Shown piece by piece: positions 1 to 7,551 of a stretch of 10,783 nt of DNA. This stretch comes from CAYFJO01 sp964343305 (lineage in GTDB: Bacteria; Planctomycetota; Planctomycetia; Pirellulales; Pirellulaceae): NCBI GenBank assembly GCA_964343305.1, contig CAYFJO010000373.1, forward strand, positions 1 to 10,783. The letters are read 5' to 3'. A model generated the notes under the pieces. The model ran no database searches, was not told the origin of the DNA, and saw only the letters and a list, made by a program, of their open reading frames with translations. Each line of letters begins with the position of its first letter. The stretch's first letter is position 1. The translations under genes were made by a program, and so were the position numbers.

Positions 1-985
1 GAATCCCAGGTTCTCGTACCAGGCGATCTTGTCGTCATTGGTTGACGCACTGACTACATCGAGATCACCGTCACCATCAACGTCTGCCGCGATGACGCTA
101 AACGCTCCATTCGCCGCTGAGCTGAGAATCGTGCGCGTGAAGTTCTCGTTGCCATCGTTTTTGAGCCAGGCAATTTCGCCATCTATCTGAGACGCGCTAA
201 GCACGTCGACATCGCCGTCGCCGTCGATGTCGGCGGCAAAGACATTTCGCGAACCCTCTCCCGCCAAGCTGATCGTATGCTCGGTAAAGTTCTCACTACC
301 GTCGTTCTCATACCACGCGATTTTGTTGTCGTTGGCGGACGCGCTGAGGACATCCAAATTGCCGTCCCCGTTGACGTCCGCAGCAAACACGCCGCGAACG
401 TAATCGGCTGAAAGGCTGATGGTGTGCAGGGTGAAGTTTTCGTTGCCGTCGTTCTCATACCAGGCAACCTTATTGTCATCCTGTGAAGTGCTAAGCACAT
501 CCATATCGCCGTCGCCGTCTACATCGGCTGCAAAAACATCATTGGCGACTTCTGCGAGCGTGCTTATCGTATGATCGGTAAAGTTTCCATGGCCGTCGTT
601 CTCGTACCAAGCGATCTTGTCATCCAAGAGCGAGGCGCTGAGAACATCCACATCGCCGTCATTGTCTACATCGGCAGCAAACACACTCGCGGGCCCAGCG
701 GCGGCCGTGCTGACTGTGTGCCCAGTGAAATTCTGGCTGCCGTCGTTCTCGTACCAGGCAATCTTGTTGTCGTTAGCGGCCGCGCTCAGCACGTCGAGGT
801 CTCCGTCGCCGTCCACGTCCGCGGCGAACACTTTAACGGGGTCATCCGTTGTGCTAATCGTGTGCTCGGTGAAGTTTTGGTTGCCGTCATTCTCATACCA
901 GGCAACCTTGTTGTCTGACGCACTAAGCAAATCCATGTCGCCATCGCCATCCACGTCCGCGGCAAACACACTAGTAGTATGATCG
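1..985 (-). repeat. VCBS/FG-GAP repeat block B, seven units of 147 bp
   Basis: The codons for the W-Y motif of each unit fall at 17, 164, 311, 458, 605, 752 and 896. Six intervals are therefore five of exactly 147 bases (49 codons) and one of 144. Each unit encodes a calcium-loop segment (FAADVDGDGD-like) followed by a DNKIAWYENDG-like strand. The unit at 164 has WLKN in place of WYEN. The unit at 17 ends in WYENLGF, departing from the ENDG consensus as the last unit of block A does, so the block probably closes at the window edge with seven units, the number expected for a seven-bladed beta-propeller. Confidence 0.9.
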
Positions 986-3900
986 GCCGACGTGCTGACG
1001 ATCGTTTGGCCGCCAAACGTACCTGAACTGACGGCCGGATTTGTAATTGTTACTTGGTAGTCTTCCACTTCGCCATCGAAAGCTGCACCTGTTGGCGACA
1101 GATCGCCGGCTGTGCTGAGGCGGAACCTGGCATAGGTCGCTCCCGCTTTGGCCCAATTTGGCACGTCAATCGTCAGATTGTTGTTGCCCACGACAACTGC
1201 GACGTCGTCAAAGATATGCTCACCCGGTCCGCCCCAACTGCCATCACCGTTGAAGTCGATCCAGGCATCTAGTATGCCCGCCGCGCCTTGCACATTGACT
1301 GTCACGGTCGCATCAAGAGCACCGATTTGAATGGTGCCGAACGTAACACCATCTTCATCGTCAGGGCTCCCTGTCGTATCATCCGCATCGGCATTCGCTG
1401 AGTGTGTGCCGTCCGAATCAACGTCGCGATTGGTACCGAGTGTTAAACCAACCGAATCATGTCGCGCGCCGTTTTCGGCGAATGTCGTCGGATATGGACT
1501 TGGGGCATCTCCAAAATCAAGACTAAAGTTCTCGAACCAATGAATTGCGTCGTCAGCACTCGCCGCCGATGTAACATCCAGGTCGCCATCGGAATCCACG
1601 TCCGCGACGAACACGCTGGCGGCACCATCGGCAGCGTTGCTGATTGTGTGAGCGGCAAAGATTTCACTGCCGTCGTTCTCATACCAAGCAACTTTGTCGT
1701 CGGAAATTGACACGCTGACCACATCGACGTCTGAATCGCCGTCCATGTCCGCAGCGAACACGTCGAACGCGCCCATCGCCGTCGTGCTGATCGTGTGGGT
1801 CGTAAAGTTTTCGCTGCCATCGTTCTTGTACCAGGCGATCTTGTGATCGTTGGCCGACGCCGATAACACGTCCGTGTCGCCATCCGAATCCACGTCGGCT
1901 GCAAAAACGTTACGCACGGACTGAGCGCCGGTCGTGATGGTGCGCGTCGTGAAGTTTTGGTTGCCGTCGTTTTCGTACCAGGCAACTTTGTTGTCCGTAG
2001 GTGACGCGCTGACAACGTCCATGTCTCCGTCGGAGTCCACGTCAACGGCAAGTACAGCCACTGCGTCCATCGCCAAGGTTGTGATCGTATGTAGTGTGAA
2101 GTTCTGGTTGCCGTCGTTTTCGTACCAGGCAATCTTGTTCTCGAATTCCGACGCGCTCAGCACGTCGATGTCGCCATCGCCATCCATGTCGGATGCGGAA
2201 ACGTCTCGCGCATCACGTGCCAGCGTCGTAATGGTGTGCGTGGTGAAATTCTGACTGCCATCATTTTCGTACCAGGCAATCTTGTCGTCCTGGAACGATG
2301 CACTGAGTGCGTCCAGATCGCCATCACCGTCCACATCGACCGCAAATACGCTCATCGCACCGATGGCACCGGCAGTGATCGTGTACTCGGTAAAGCTCTC
2401 GCTGCCGTCATTTTCGTACCAAGCAATCTTGTTCTCGTGTTCGACAGCGCCCAGAACGTCCATGTCGCCATCGTTGTCCACATCGGCGGCGAACACGGAT
2501 CGCGCACCGTCTTCGACGGCGGCAACCGTGTAGGCGGGGCCAAACGCGCGACTGGCCGTCCCGGCCGGCAGAATTGTGACTTGATGATCTTCGACTTCGC
2601 CATCGAGCGCCACACCACCGATCGCCAGATCGCCCGTTGTGCTCAGACGGAATCGAGCGTACGTGATGCCATTAGCCGCCCAACTTGGCACGTCGAACGT
2701 CAAGTTGTTGTCGCCGGTGCTGACATTGAATGAGTCAAGTATCTGTTCGCCCGGTCCGCCCCAAGTGCCGTCGCTGTTGAAGTCGATCCAGGCATCAAGT
2801 TTGCCCGCCGCGCCTTGAACGTTGACCGTCATCGTAGCATCGAGTGCCCCAACTTGGATCGTGCCAAACGTCACGCCGTCTTCATCATCTTGTAGTGTGT
2901 CATTGTCGTCGTGGTCGGCATTGGGTGAGTTTGTACCGTCCGCTTCGCTGTCCCGTGTCGCGCCGAGTTTGGGGCCGCTGCTAGGATGTTGCGCGCCGCC
3001 TTGGGCGAACGTGGTTGGATAGGGGGCCGGTGCATCGCCGTAATCGGCAAGGACGCCGACGCTGTGCACCGCCGTACCGACCCCCATGTCGTCGTCGGTG
3101 ACGTTGAGTGTGATTTCAAAGACGCCGCGTTGATCAGCCGTGAAGTCGATCGTCGGCTGCATGCCGGTTGCAACCGTTGTGCCATTGAAGGTTACCGTCC
3201 AGTCGTACGTGTGCGTATCGTTGACGCCCACGTCCATGACGTTTGATGTGAGGTTGACCAGCGCGTTGAAGGCGACCCCAGACGGCCCGCTGATTGAAAC
3301 GGTTGGAGCGACGTTGTTGACGGTGGCAAACAATTGGGGCACGTCGCGCTGTGCGTTGGCCACCCCGGCGGCATAGATGGCTTTGATTTCATCGCTTGAT
3401 AAAGCTCGCTGGTAGATGCCAACTTCATCGATAAGTCCGTTGAGATCATCATGCGCTATCGTCGTATGCGCGCCGATATGCAGAGGTTGTGTGTCAATCG
3501 CTACAGGGGATGCTGCGGTATCCGTCCCAACAAGGTTTGCGTCAAGATAGAGCTGAACTCCGTCCGTTGTCGTGTCTCCTGTCCAAGCTGCCGCGACATG
3601 GTGGAACTGGCCATCATTAATGGCAGGTCCGGTAATATCAAAGCTGTGGACACCGTTCGTGCCGTCAGAGCCTAGCAGCCGCAAGAGTCCTCCAGAACGG
3701 ACGAACACTCCCATGCCCTCCTCGGCCTGGGATGCCGCGCCACTGACGAGCAGGGCCTCAGGGTCCGTTGTCTGCACCCAGAAATCGAACGTAACTCCAT
3801 TGCTATAATCGACGTGCAAGTTGGTGCGGACCGCGTCATCAACACCATCGAAACTGAAGGCCGATCCCACTTGGCCCGGCGCAAAGGTCGTGTCGCCTTC

Positions 3901-6369
3901 AAGAATGCCATCGTTATTCCCCGCACTGTCTGTCGCATCGCCTTCACCTCGCCACCAGGAAATTAACTCTGGCGGTTGGCTCGTCGTGGCGACTCCACCG
4001 TCGTCGTCCGTGAGTTCCACGGAGATTACATAGTCATCGCTCGAAGTCCCCGTCGGGTTGTCGTCGGGATACTGATGGTCGACGCTGAAGCCTACCGAAC
4101 CGGTCGAGGTGTCGACCGCGGTAATCGTTAAAACGGCGCTGTCGGTCGACGAATTGAACGTGTCGTTCACAGCGAGTGTATTGATCGCGTTCAAAGCAAA
4201 CGTCGATTCGGTGCTGTTGTTGGGATCGCCCCAGTTGATTGCCGCAGTATGTGTGTCGAGGATTCCGGGGTCGAGGAATGTGCCGTTCAGCGTGAGGGAA
4301 CTGCCTTCGTCAACGGGATTGGGCGAGACAGCAGGCCCGGCCGTGAAGACCGGCGCCACATTGTTGACGATCAGCGGGAAGCCCACACTGCTGGTTGCCC
4401 CGTGTTCGTCGGTGGCGGTGAGCGTGATCACATCGTGGATCGCCTGAATGTAAACGGCGCCGGCGTCGGGCTGTCCTGAGACGTCGGCAGCGTATGAACC
4501 AGCCATCAGGCGTCCTTGATCGAGCGATACGGCATAGCCAAATTGATCGCCGCTGGCAGCGTCGGTCGGTACGACTTTGCGATCTTCGGACCACAACGAT
4601 CCGGACTTCCGAAAGACATAGGCAGCGCCCGTTGGGTCGCCGCCGTGGTTTGCCGACGAGGAACCGACGACGATGGTTTCGCCGTCCACGTCCACCGACT
4701 GACCGAAGAGGGTATTCGGTGCGCCATCGCTGGCGTGCAGTTCCTGGTGTTCGCCCCAGTTGTCCGGGCCGCCATGATGACGCTCGAAGATGTTTGCTGA
4801 GCCAGAGTTCGTACCAAAGTCTTCGTCGAGGCGCGCGCCTGCGACGACGATGTCGCCGTCGATCGCTACGCTGAAGCCAAATGCATCATCGTCGTCCGCA
4901 CCGCTGGCCAGAAGCTTCTTGGCTTGCCCCCAGTTATTCGTGCCGCCGAGATTCCGCTCGTAGATAAAGGCCGAACCTGAGTTTGTTCCCGCGTCGTCGT
5001 CAAACGGGTTGCCGACGACAATCGTGTCGTCACTGATGTCCAGCTTCCAACCGTATTCGTCATTGTTGGTGCGGACATCGGCCGTGAGGATCTTGGTCTG
5101 TCCCCAGTCATCCATCCCGTCACTGTTGGCGTCGCGCTCGAAGACATATGCCTTGCCTTGCCGCGTGTCCTTGAATGGAGCGCTGACGACAACGGTGTCC
5201 CCGGACACCGCCACGTCGTGCCCAAAGAAGTCACCGCCGGCCGCATCTGAAGCTGTCAAGACAACCGCCGGATTCCAATTCGCGCCGTCAAACGTAAAGA
5301 CGTGTGCGGCGCCGGAATCTGACACGCCGTCTTCATCGCGTTCTGCGCCGACGACGATCGTATCGCCATCGATGCTTACCGACCGCCCAAAGTTATCGTC
5401 GGCGCTGGGGCTGGCCGCGGAAAGCGTTGTGTGAAGGTTCCACAGGTCATCGGACAAGACGGCTAGCGTCCCATTTGCATCGCGTTCATAGACATAGGCG
5501 GCCCCCTCGTCGCCAGCCCCGGACTGCCACGCCCCAACGACAGCAAAGTCGCCATGCATGTCGACCGCGATACCATAATTCTCGCCGGCCTGGAGTGTCG
5601 CGGCTGTCAGTTTGACTTCGTTGAAGGGAAGATTGTCGACCGTGTCGTACGTCCAATGCCAGAGGCCGCTGCTGCCGGAGTCGTGGCTGAAGTCGCCGAT
5701 CGGCGAATGGGTGATTGTCACGTCGTCGCCGTTCAGATCCTCGAACGTGCCAGACCGCGTGGCCGTCTCGCCTTCATCGACCGTGGGCGAGTCGATGCTG
5801 ACGTTTACCGAGTTGACCCGGAAGGCTTCGTCGACGCTATGGGCAAAGGCAACCAGGCGGAGTGCGCTGCCGGAGTTGATCACGCGGTTGGACTGGTATG
5901 AGTCCGGTACGGGATTACCGTTGGCAAAAATGTTGTTCAGCGTCGTGACTGAGTCGAGAACCACGTCGAACGAGATCTGATTCGGGTTCCCCAGTGGAAA
6001 CCCAGTTTCAAGTAAAACGGGGGTCCCGGAGAATTGAGTTGCATCGTCACCCTCTGCCGCGAACACCGCGCCGCCGCCGTCCTCATGGCCCAGCAGGATA
6101 ACGTCCTGGCCGTCAGAAATGCCGATATAGAAATCGTTGTCCGTAGTGAGCGGTTCATACTCAACATCAATGGTGACGGTATGCGGTTCGTCTGCCGCCA
6201 GTTCACCCGTGGTTACGATCGGTGCCGAGAACAGCTTCTGCCAGACCTGCGTTCGCGTGCCCGGGAAGTGCAGGCCCGTATCCAAGTTGTATGGGCTGAA
6301 AAAGCTGGCGTGAGCGGTTGACGGATGAGCAGAAAATTGAATTGAAAGTCTGGCAACGAGAAAATTCAT
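1..6369 (-). CDS. Giant FG-GAP/VCBS, PKD, LamG and GEVED modular surface protein, partial, N-terminus lost
   Basis: The reading frame stays open from an ATG at 6369-6367 to the left edge, at least 2123 residues. Domains by residue: 22-180 beta-rich sandwich region; 189-244 first half of a PKD/Ig-like domain; 252-640 seven FG-GAP repeats of the integrin alpha type; 644-674 second half of that PKD domain; 674-790 second PKD; 801-1005 LamG/ConA-like, starting ELISWWRGEG; 1020-1103 third PKD; 1109-1266 GEVED; 1274-1615 seven VCBS repeats; 1618-1779 GEVED; 1790-2123 seven more VCBS repeats. The VCBS units carry calcium-loop motifs such as DVDGDGD and end in IAWYENDG. Proteins of this build are normally exported and bind ligands or calcium at the cell surface; the exact role is unknown. 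Residues 1-22 are antisense to an integrase fragment, so the native start and signal peptide appear to be missing. An AGGA four bases before the ATG could still allow translation. It may be a pseudogene. Confidence 0.9.
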   Translation of the reverse strand, partial: MNFLVARLSIQFSAHPSTAHASFFSPYNLDTGLHFPGTRTQVWQKLFSAPIVTTGELAADEPHTVTIDVEYEPLTTDNDFYIGISDGQDVILLGHEDGGGAVFAAEGDDATQFSGTPVLLETGFPLGNPNQISFDVVLDSVTTLNNIFANGNPVPDSYQSNRVINSGSALRLVAFAHSVDEAFRVNSVNVSIDSPTVDEGETATRSGTFEDLNGDDVTITHSPIGDFSHDSGSSGLWHWTYDTVDNLPFNEVKLTAATLQAGENYGIAVDMHGDFAVVGAWQSGAGDEGAAYVYERDANGTLAVLSDDLWNLHTTLSAASPSADDNFGRSVSIDGDTIVVGAERDEDGVSDSGAAHVFTFDGANWNPAVVLTASDAAGGDFFGHDVAVSGDTVVVSAPFKDTRQGKAYVFERDANSDGMDDWGQTKILTADVRTNNDEYGWKLDISDDTIVVGNPFDDDAGTNSGSAFIYERNLGGTNNWGQAKKLLASGADDDDAFGFSVAIDGDIVVAGARLDEDFGTNSGSANIFERHHGGPDNWGEHQELHASDGAPNTLFGQSVDVDGETIVVGSSSANHGGDPTGAAYVFRKSGSLWSEDRKVVPTDAASGDQFGYAVSLDQGRLMAGSYAADVSGQPDAGAVYIQAIHDVITLTATDEHGATSSVGFPLIVNNVAPVFTAGPAVSPNPVDEGSSLTLNGTFLDPGILDTHTAAINWGDPNNSTESTFALNAINTLAVNDTFNSSTDSAVLTITAVDTSTGSVGFSVDHQYPDDNPTGTSSDDYVISVELTDDDGGVATTSQPPELISWWRGEGDATDSAGNNDGILEGDTTFAPGQVGSAFSFDGVDDAVRTNLHVDYSNGVTFDFWVQTTDPEALLVSGAASQAEEGMGVFVRSGGLLRLLGSDGTNGVHSFDITGPAINDGQFHHVAAAWTGDTTTDGVQLYLDANLVGTDTAASPVAIDTQPLHIGAHTTIAHDDLNGLIDEVGIYQRALSSDEIKAIYAAGVANAQRDVPQLFATVNNVAPTVSISGPSGVAFNALVNLTSNVMDVGVNDTHTYDWTVTFNGTTVATGMQPTIDFTADQRGVFEITLNVTDDDMGVGTAVHSVGVLADYGDAPAPYPTTFAQGGAQHPSSGPKLGATRDSEADGTNSPNADHDDNDTLQDDEDGVTFGTIQVGALDATMTVNVQGAAGKLDAWIDFNSDGTWGGPGEQILDSFNVSTGDNNLTFDVPSWAANGITYARFRLSTTGDLAIGGVALDGEVEDHQVTILPAGTASRAFGPAYTVAAVEDGARSVFAADVDNDGDMDVLGAVEHENKIAWYENDGSESFTEYTITAGAIGAMSVFAVDVDGDGDLDALSASFQDDKIAWYENDGSQNFTTHTITTLARDARDVSASDMDGDGDIDVLSASEFENKIAWYENDGNQNFTLHTITTLAMDAVAVLAVDVDSDGDMDVVSASPTDNKVAWYENDGNQNFTTRTITTGAQSVRNVFAADVDSDGDTDVLSASANDHKIAWYKNDGSENFTTHTISTTAMGAFDVFAADMDGDSDVDVVSVSISDDKVAWYENDGSEIFAAHTISNAADGAASVFVADVDSDGDLDVTSAASADDAIHWFENFSLDFGDAPSPYPTTFAENGARHDSVGLTLGTNRDVDSDGTHSANADADDTTGSPDDEDGVTFGTIQIGALDATVTVNVQGAAGILDAWIDFNGDGSWGGPGEHIFDDVAVVVGNNNLTIDVPNWAKAGATYARFRLSTAGDLSPTGAAFDGEVEDYQVTITNPAVSSGTFGGQTIVSTSADHTTSVFAADVDGDGDMDLLSASDNKVAWYENDGNQNFTEHTISTTDDPVKVFAADVDGDGDLDVLSAAANDNKIAWYENDGSQNFTGHTVSTAAAGPASVFAADVDNDGDVDVLSASLLDDKIAWYENDGHGNFTDHTISTLAEVANDVFAADVDGDGDMDVLSTSQDDNKVAWYENDGNENFTLHTISLSADYVRGVFAADVNGDGNLDVLSASANDNKIAWYENDGSENFTEHTISLAGEGSRNVFAADIDGDGDVDVLSASQIDGEIAWLKNDGNENFTRTILSSAANGAFSVIAADVDGDGDLDVVSASTNDDKIAWYENLGF
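1030..1518 (-). other. GEVED domain 2 (coding segment of the giant protein)
   Basis: Read on the minus strand, this segment opens with DFGDAPSPYPTTF at 1518 and closes with the domain's signature GEVEDYQV near 1060. Between them lie an Asp-rich stretch, DDEDGVTFGT, and a WIDFNGDGSWGGPGE motif. GEVED domains are found in large bacterial extracellular proteins and have no firm enzymatic role. This copy closely parallels the one at 2575-3045, and both are followed by seven VCBS units, which marks a duplicated two-part module. Confidence 0.85.
1525..2550 (-). repeat. VCBS/FG-GAP repeat block A, seven units of exactly 147 bp
   Basis: The W-Y codon position of each unit falls at 1535, 1682, 1829, 1976, 2123, 2270 and 2417: six intervals, all exactly 147 bases. 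The units are diverged but keep a calcium-loop (D-x-D-x-D-G-D) and an IAWYENDG strand. The last unit has IHWFENFSL and runs directly into the second GEVED domain. Seven units match a seven-bladed beta-propeller. Neighbouring units share longer identical stretches than distant ones, for example around 1960-1985 and 2107-2132, which suggests local duplication or gene conversion. Confidence 0.9.
2575..3045 (-). other. GEVED domain 1 (coding segment of the giant protein)
   Basis: The segment opens with DYGDAPAPYPTTF at 3045 and ends with GEVEDHQV near 2580. It shares with GEVED domain 2 the Asp-rich stretch, DDEDGVTFGT, WIDFNSDGTWGGPGE and the YARFRLST strand. The start-to-start distance to the second copy is 1527 bases, compared with 1521 between matching VCBS units, so the two modules differ only by small in-frame insertions or deletions. 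Confidence 0.85.
3345..3978 (-). other. LamG / concanavalin A-like domain (coding segment)
   Basis: Translation from 3969 begins ELISWWRGEGDATDSAGN, followed by FSFDGVDDAV, a VTFDFWVQT strand, HHVAAAWTGD, VQLYLDANLVG and a closing LNGLIDEVGIYQRALS helix-turn. This order is typical of the Laminin_G_3 family, which usually binds carbohydrate or protein ligands outside the cell. It sits between a PKD strand ending DDDGGVATTS and another starting LFATVNNVAP, so it seems to have been inserted within or at the very end of a PKD domain. Confidence 0.85.
4453..5617 (-). repeat. Seven integrin-type FG-GAP repeats (coding segment)
   Basis: Seven degenerate units of about 55-58 residues each read as an FG motif, an IDGDTIVVGA-like strand, then an AYVFER-like strand. 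Their FG-type motifs are YGIAV, FGRSV, FGHDV, YGWKL, FGFSV, FGQSV and FGYAV. Seven such units form one seven-bladed beta-propeller in the integrin alpha fold. They differ from the VCBS blocks at 1-985 and 1525-2550 in both length and consensus, so this propeller has a separate origin. At the DNA level the units are too diverged to be seen as repeats. Confidence 0.85.
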
Positions 6370-6533
6370 GGAGTCCTAACCAACTTCGCCATACAATGTC
6401 TACGGTTGTCCGCAAAGACTTTGGTCTTGAAGCTGCTCAAGTTGTACTTGGCCATTCCCGTGCCGATGTGACGCAGATTTACGCCGAGCGTGACTTGGAA
6501 ATGGCAGAACGAGTCATCAAGCAAATTGGTTGA
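6300..6533 (+). pseudogene. Tyrosine recombinase (integrase), C-terminal fragment
   Basis: The frame is closed upstream by TGA at 6297-6299 and ends with TGA at 6531-6533. About 77 residues are readable. They include SWSPNQLRHT, which holds the second catalytic arginine, then FGLEAAQVVLGHSRADVTQIYAE with the GH box and the nucleophilic tyrosine. Three catalytic residues are therefore present, but the DNA-binding half and the first catalytic arginine are absent. The family is usually 300-400 residues and integrates mobile elements at att sites. A TTG at 6318 could act as a start, but a protein starting there could not recombine DNA. The cut abuts the headless giant gene, so the two were joined by a deletion, recombination or assembly error. 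Confidence 0.85.
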
Positions 6534-6547
6534 ACTTTGAGGTGAGT

Positions 6548-7009
6548 GTGTCCAAGAAGAAAAAGAAGTCACAATCGCACCTTGATGATCCTGAGTTGAA
6601 GAAGAAAATCGCACGAGCGACGAACAAGTTCAAGTCAAGATTCATGCAGATACCCGAAGCCCTTGGGGACTCTCTTTCCGTGGGGACCAAGTTGCCAATT
6701 CTCGAACCAGTGAGCAGCTCGACGGCGGAAGATCCGAAGTGCATGTACCTTGGTGACAGACGTATCCAAGTGCCAGATTGTGAGAAGCCAGTTGTTATAA
6801 AACTGAAGTTTCAGAAACTGGTCGAGTATCTTGTAGAAAATAGAACCGCGGACACGATCCACCTTAAGAACATTGGTCTGTCGAACCCAAGTCAGCTCAT
6901 AGGAGAACTATGCGACACATATAAAGAACTACAACCATTTATCGAGCGGCCAGGAAAAGAAAGGAAAGGCGAGGGGTACCAAACAACGATCATTGATGGC
7001 CGAAAGTGA
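6548..7009 (+). CDS. Hypothetical protein, basic N-terminus, possible winged-helix C-terminus
   Basis: I do not recognise this 153-aa protein. The GTG at 6548 is preceded closely by GAGGTGA (6539-6545) and gives a lysine-rich start, MSKKKKKSQS. A TTG at 6530, overlapping the integrase stop, and a GTG at 6542 are alternatives. The first 45 residues are basic. The middle holds a segment with PVVIKLKFQKLVEYL, and the last 60 residues alternate helices with a basic turn (PGKERKGEG) and a final strand, which resembles a winged helix-turn-helix. That reading is an impression, not a motif match. It follows the integrase directly and is lower in GC than the flanking genes, so it most likely belongs to the mobile element. 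Confidence 0.6.
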   Translation: MSKKKKKSQSHLDDPELKKKIARATNKFKSRFMQIPEALGDSLSVGTKLPILEPVSSSTAEDPKCMYLGDRRIQVPDCEKPVVIKLKFQKLVEYLVENRTADTIHLKNIGLSNPSQLIGELCDTYKELQPFIERPGKERKGEGYQTTIIDGRK

Positions 7010-7020
7010 GCATCATAAAG

Positions 7021-7038
7021 ATATTACACATATTACAT
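7021..7038 (+). repeat. Two adjacent 9-base direct repeats in an AT-rich leader
   Basis: ATATTACAC (7021-7029) is followed immediately by ATATTACAT (7030-7038), then by a third partial ATT. They lie in the 130-base AT-rich gap before the DUF1580 gene. Short tandem boxes in such a position may be operators or replication iterons, but the match could be chance in AT-rich DNA. A separate small palindrome, TTGTTT-TTC-AAACAA, lies at 7101-7115, 25 bases before the DUF1580 start. Confidence 0.35.
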
Positions 7039-7139
7039 ATTCGGTACACATCTAAAACTACATCGGTTTCAACAGCACGCATAACCTTTACTGACACGCA
7101 TTGTTTTTCAAACAACCTCGTATCAATAAGGGTCTTAGC

Positions 7140-7442
7140 ATGTGCAAATCGATTGATCTCGAAACTGATCAGCTTCTAACACTTAGCGACGCTTGTCGTC
7201 GCCTTTTGATTAAGCCAGTCTCGCCTGCAACACTGTGGCGATGGCGAACTATTGGTGTATTAGTAAACGGCACGCGTATTAAACTCGCTTGCGTGAAGGT
7301 GGGGCGTACTTGGCACACGACCAAGACCGCATTTGCAGACTTCTTGAAGCGGCAAACCGAAGCCGCCACTGCTGACCATTCTGAATCTGGTGAGCGTTCA
7401 GAATCTACAAGTCGCCAGTTGTCTAAGGCTGGCCTTCTGTAA
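7140..7442 (+). CDS. DUF1580 family protein, excisionase/HTH-like
   Basis: A 100-aa protein. I place the start at ATG 7140 because AAGGG at 7128-7132 gives a good ribosome binding site, although the frame extends up to 7101. The N-terminal half, with DLETDQLLTLSDACRRL, TLWRWRTIGVLVNGTRI and VKVGRTWHTTKTAFADFL, has the order of the DUF1580 family: a helix-turn-helix containing a W-R-W segment, then a two-stranded wing and a closing helix. DUF1580 is largely planctomycete and resembles AlpA/excisionase DNA-binding domains. The last 30 residues are polar, Ser/Glu-rich and probably disordered. Its place between an integrase remnant and a primase suggests a role in excision or in control of the element, which is inferred from context. 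Confidence 0.75.
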   Translation: MCKSIDLETDQLLTLSDACRRLLIKPVSPATLWRWRTIGVLVNGTRIKLACVKVGRTWHTTKTAFADFLKRQTEAATADHSESGERSESTSRQLSKAGLL

Positions 7443-7507
7443 TAACCAGCAACGAATCCCATTAACCAAGCGGCGTCTCTCTGATCTCTAACCTTGCCCT
7501 TTACTTC

Positions 7508-7551
7508 AAAAAAAAATGCCCGGCTGTTACTCGCAATAACAACACCGGGCA
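7508..7551 (-). terminator. Intrinsic terminator-like hairpin with T9 tract on the minus strand
   Basis: TGCCCGG (7517-7523) pairs with CCGGGCA (7545-7551), and an inner TGTTA (7525-7529) pairs with TAACA (7537-7541) around a seven-base loop. On the minus strand the hairpin is followed by nine T residues (A9 at 7508-7516). No T tract follows on the plus strand. It lies between two plus-strand genes, so there is no obvious coding transcript for it to stop. Confidence 0.6.

Noticed and set aside
571..982. Overlapping plus-strand frames of 115 and 121 codons
   Set aside because: They lie antisense to the VCBS repeats. The repeat's codon composition keeps both frames open, and no ribosome site is present.
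1443..2132. A 229-codon minus-strand frame rich in Thr and Trp
   Set aside because: It is a shifted frame of the VCBS block. The true frame gives the clean VDGDGD and AWYENDG repeats and stays open across the whole region.
1..2550. Regular 147-base spacing as a CRISPR array or minisatellite
   Set aside because: The units are diverged, translate in frame into a known repeat family, and have no alternating conserved repeat and unique spacer.
2236..2733. Plus-strand frame of 165 codons
   Set aside because: It is antisense to VCBS units and the end of GEVED domain 1, and its protein resembles no family.
7517..7551. Hairpin as an integron attC site
   Set aside because: There are no recognisable attC core sequences at the stem ends, no integron integrase, and the T9 tract fits a terminator better.
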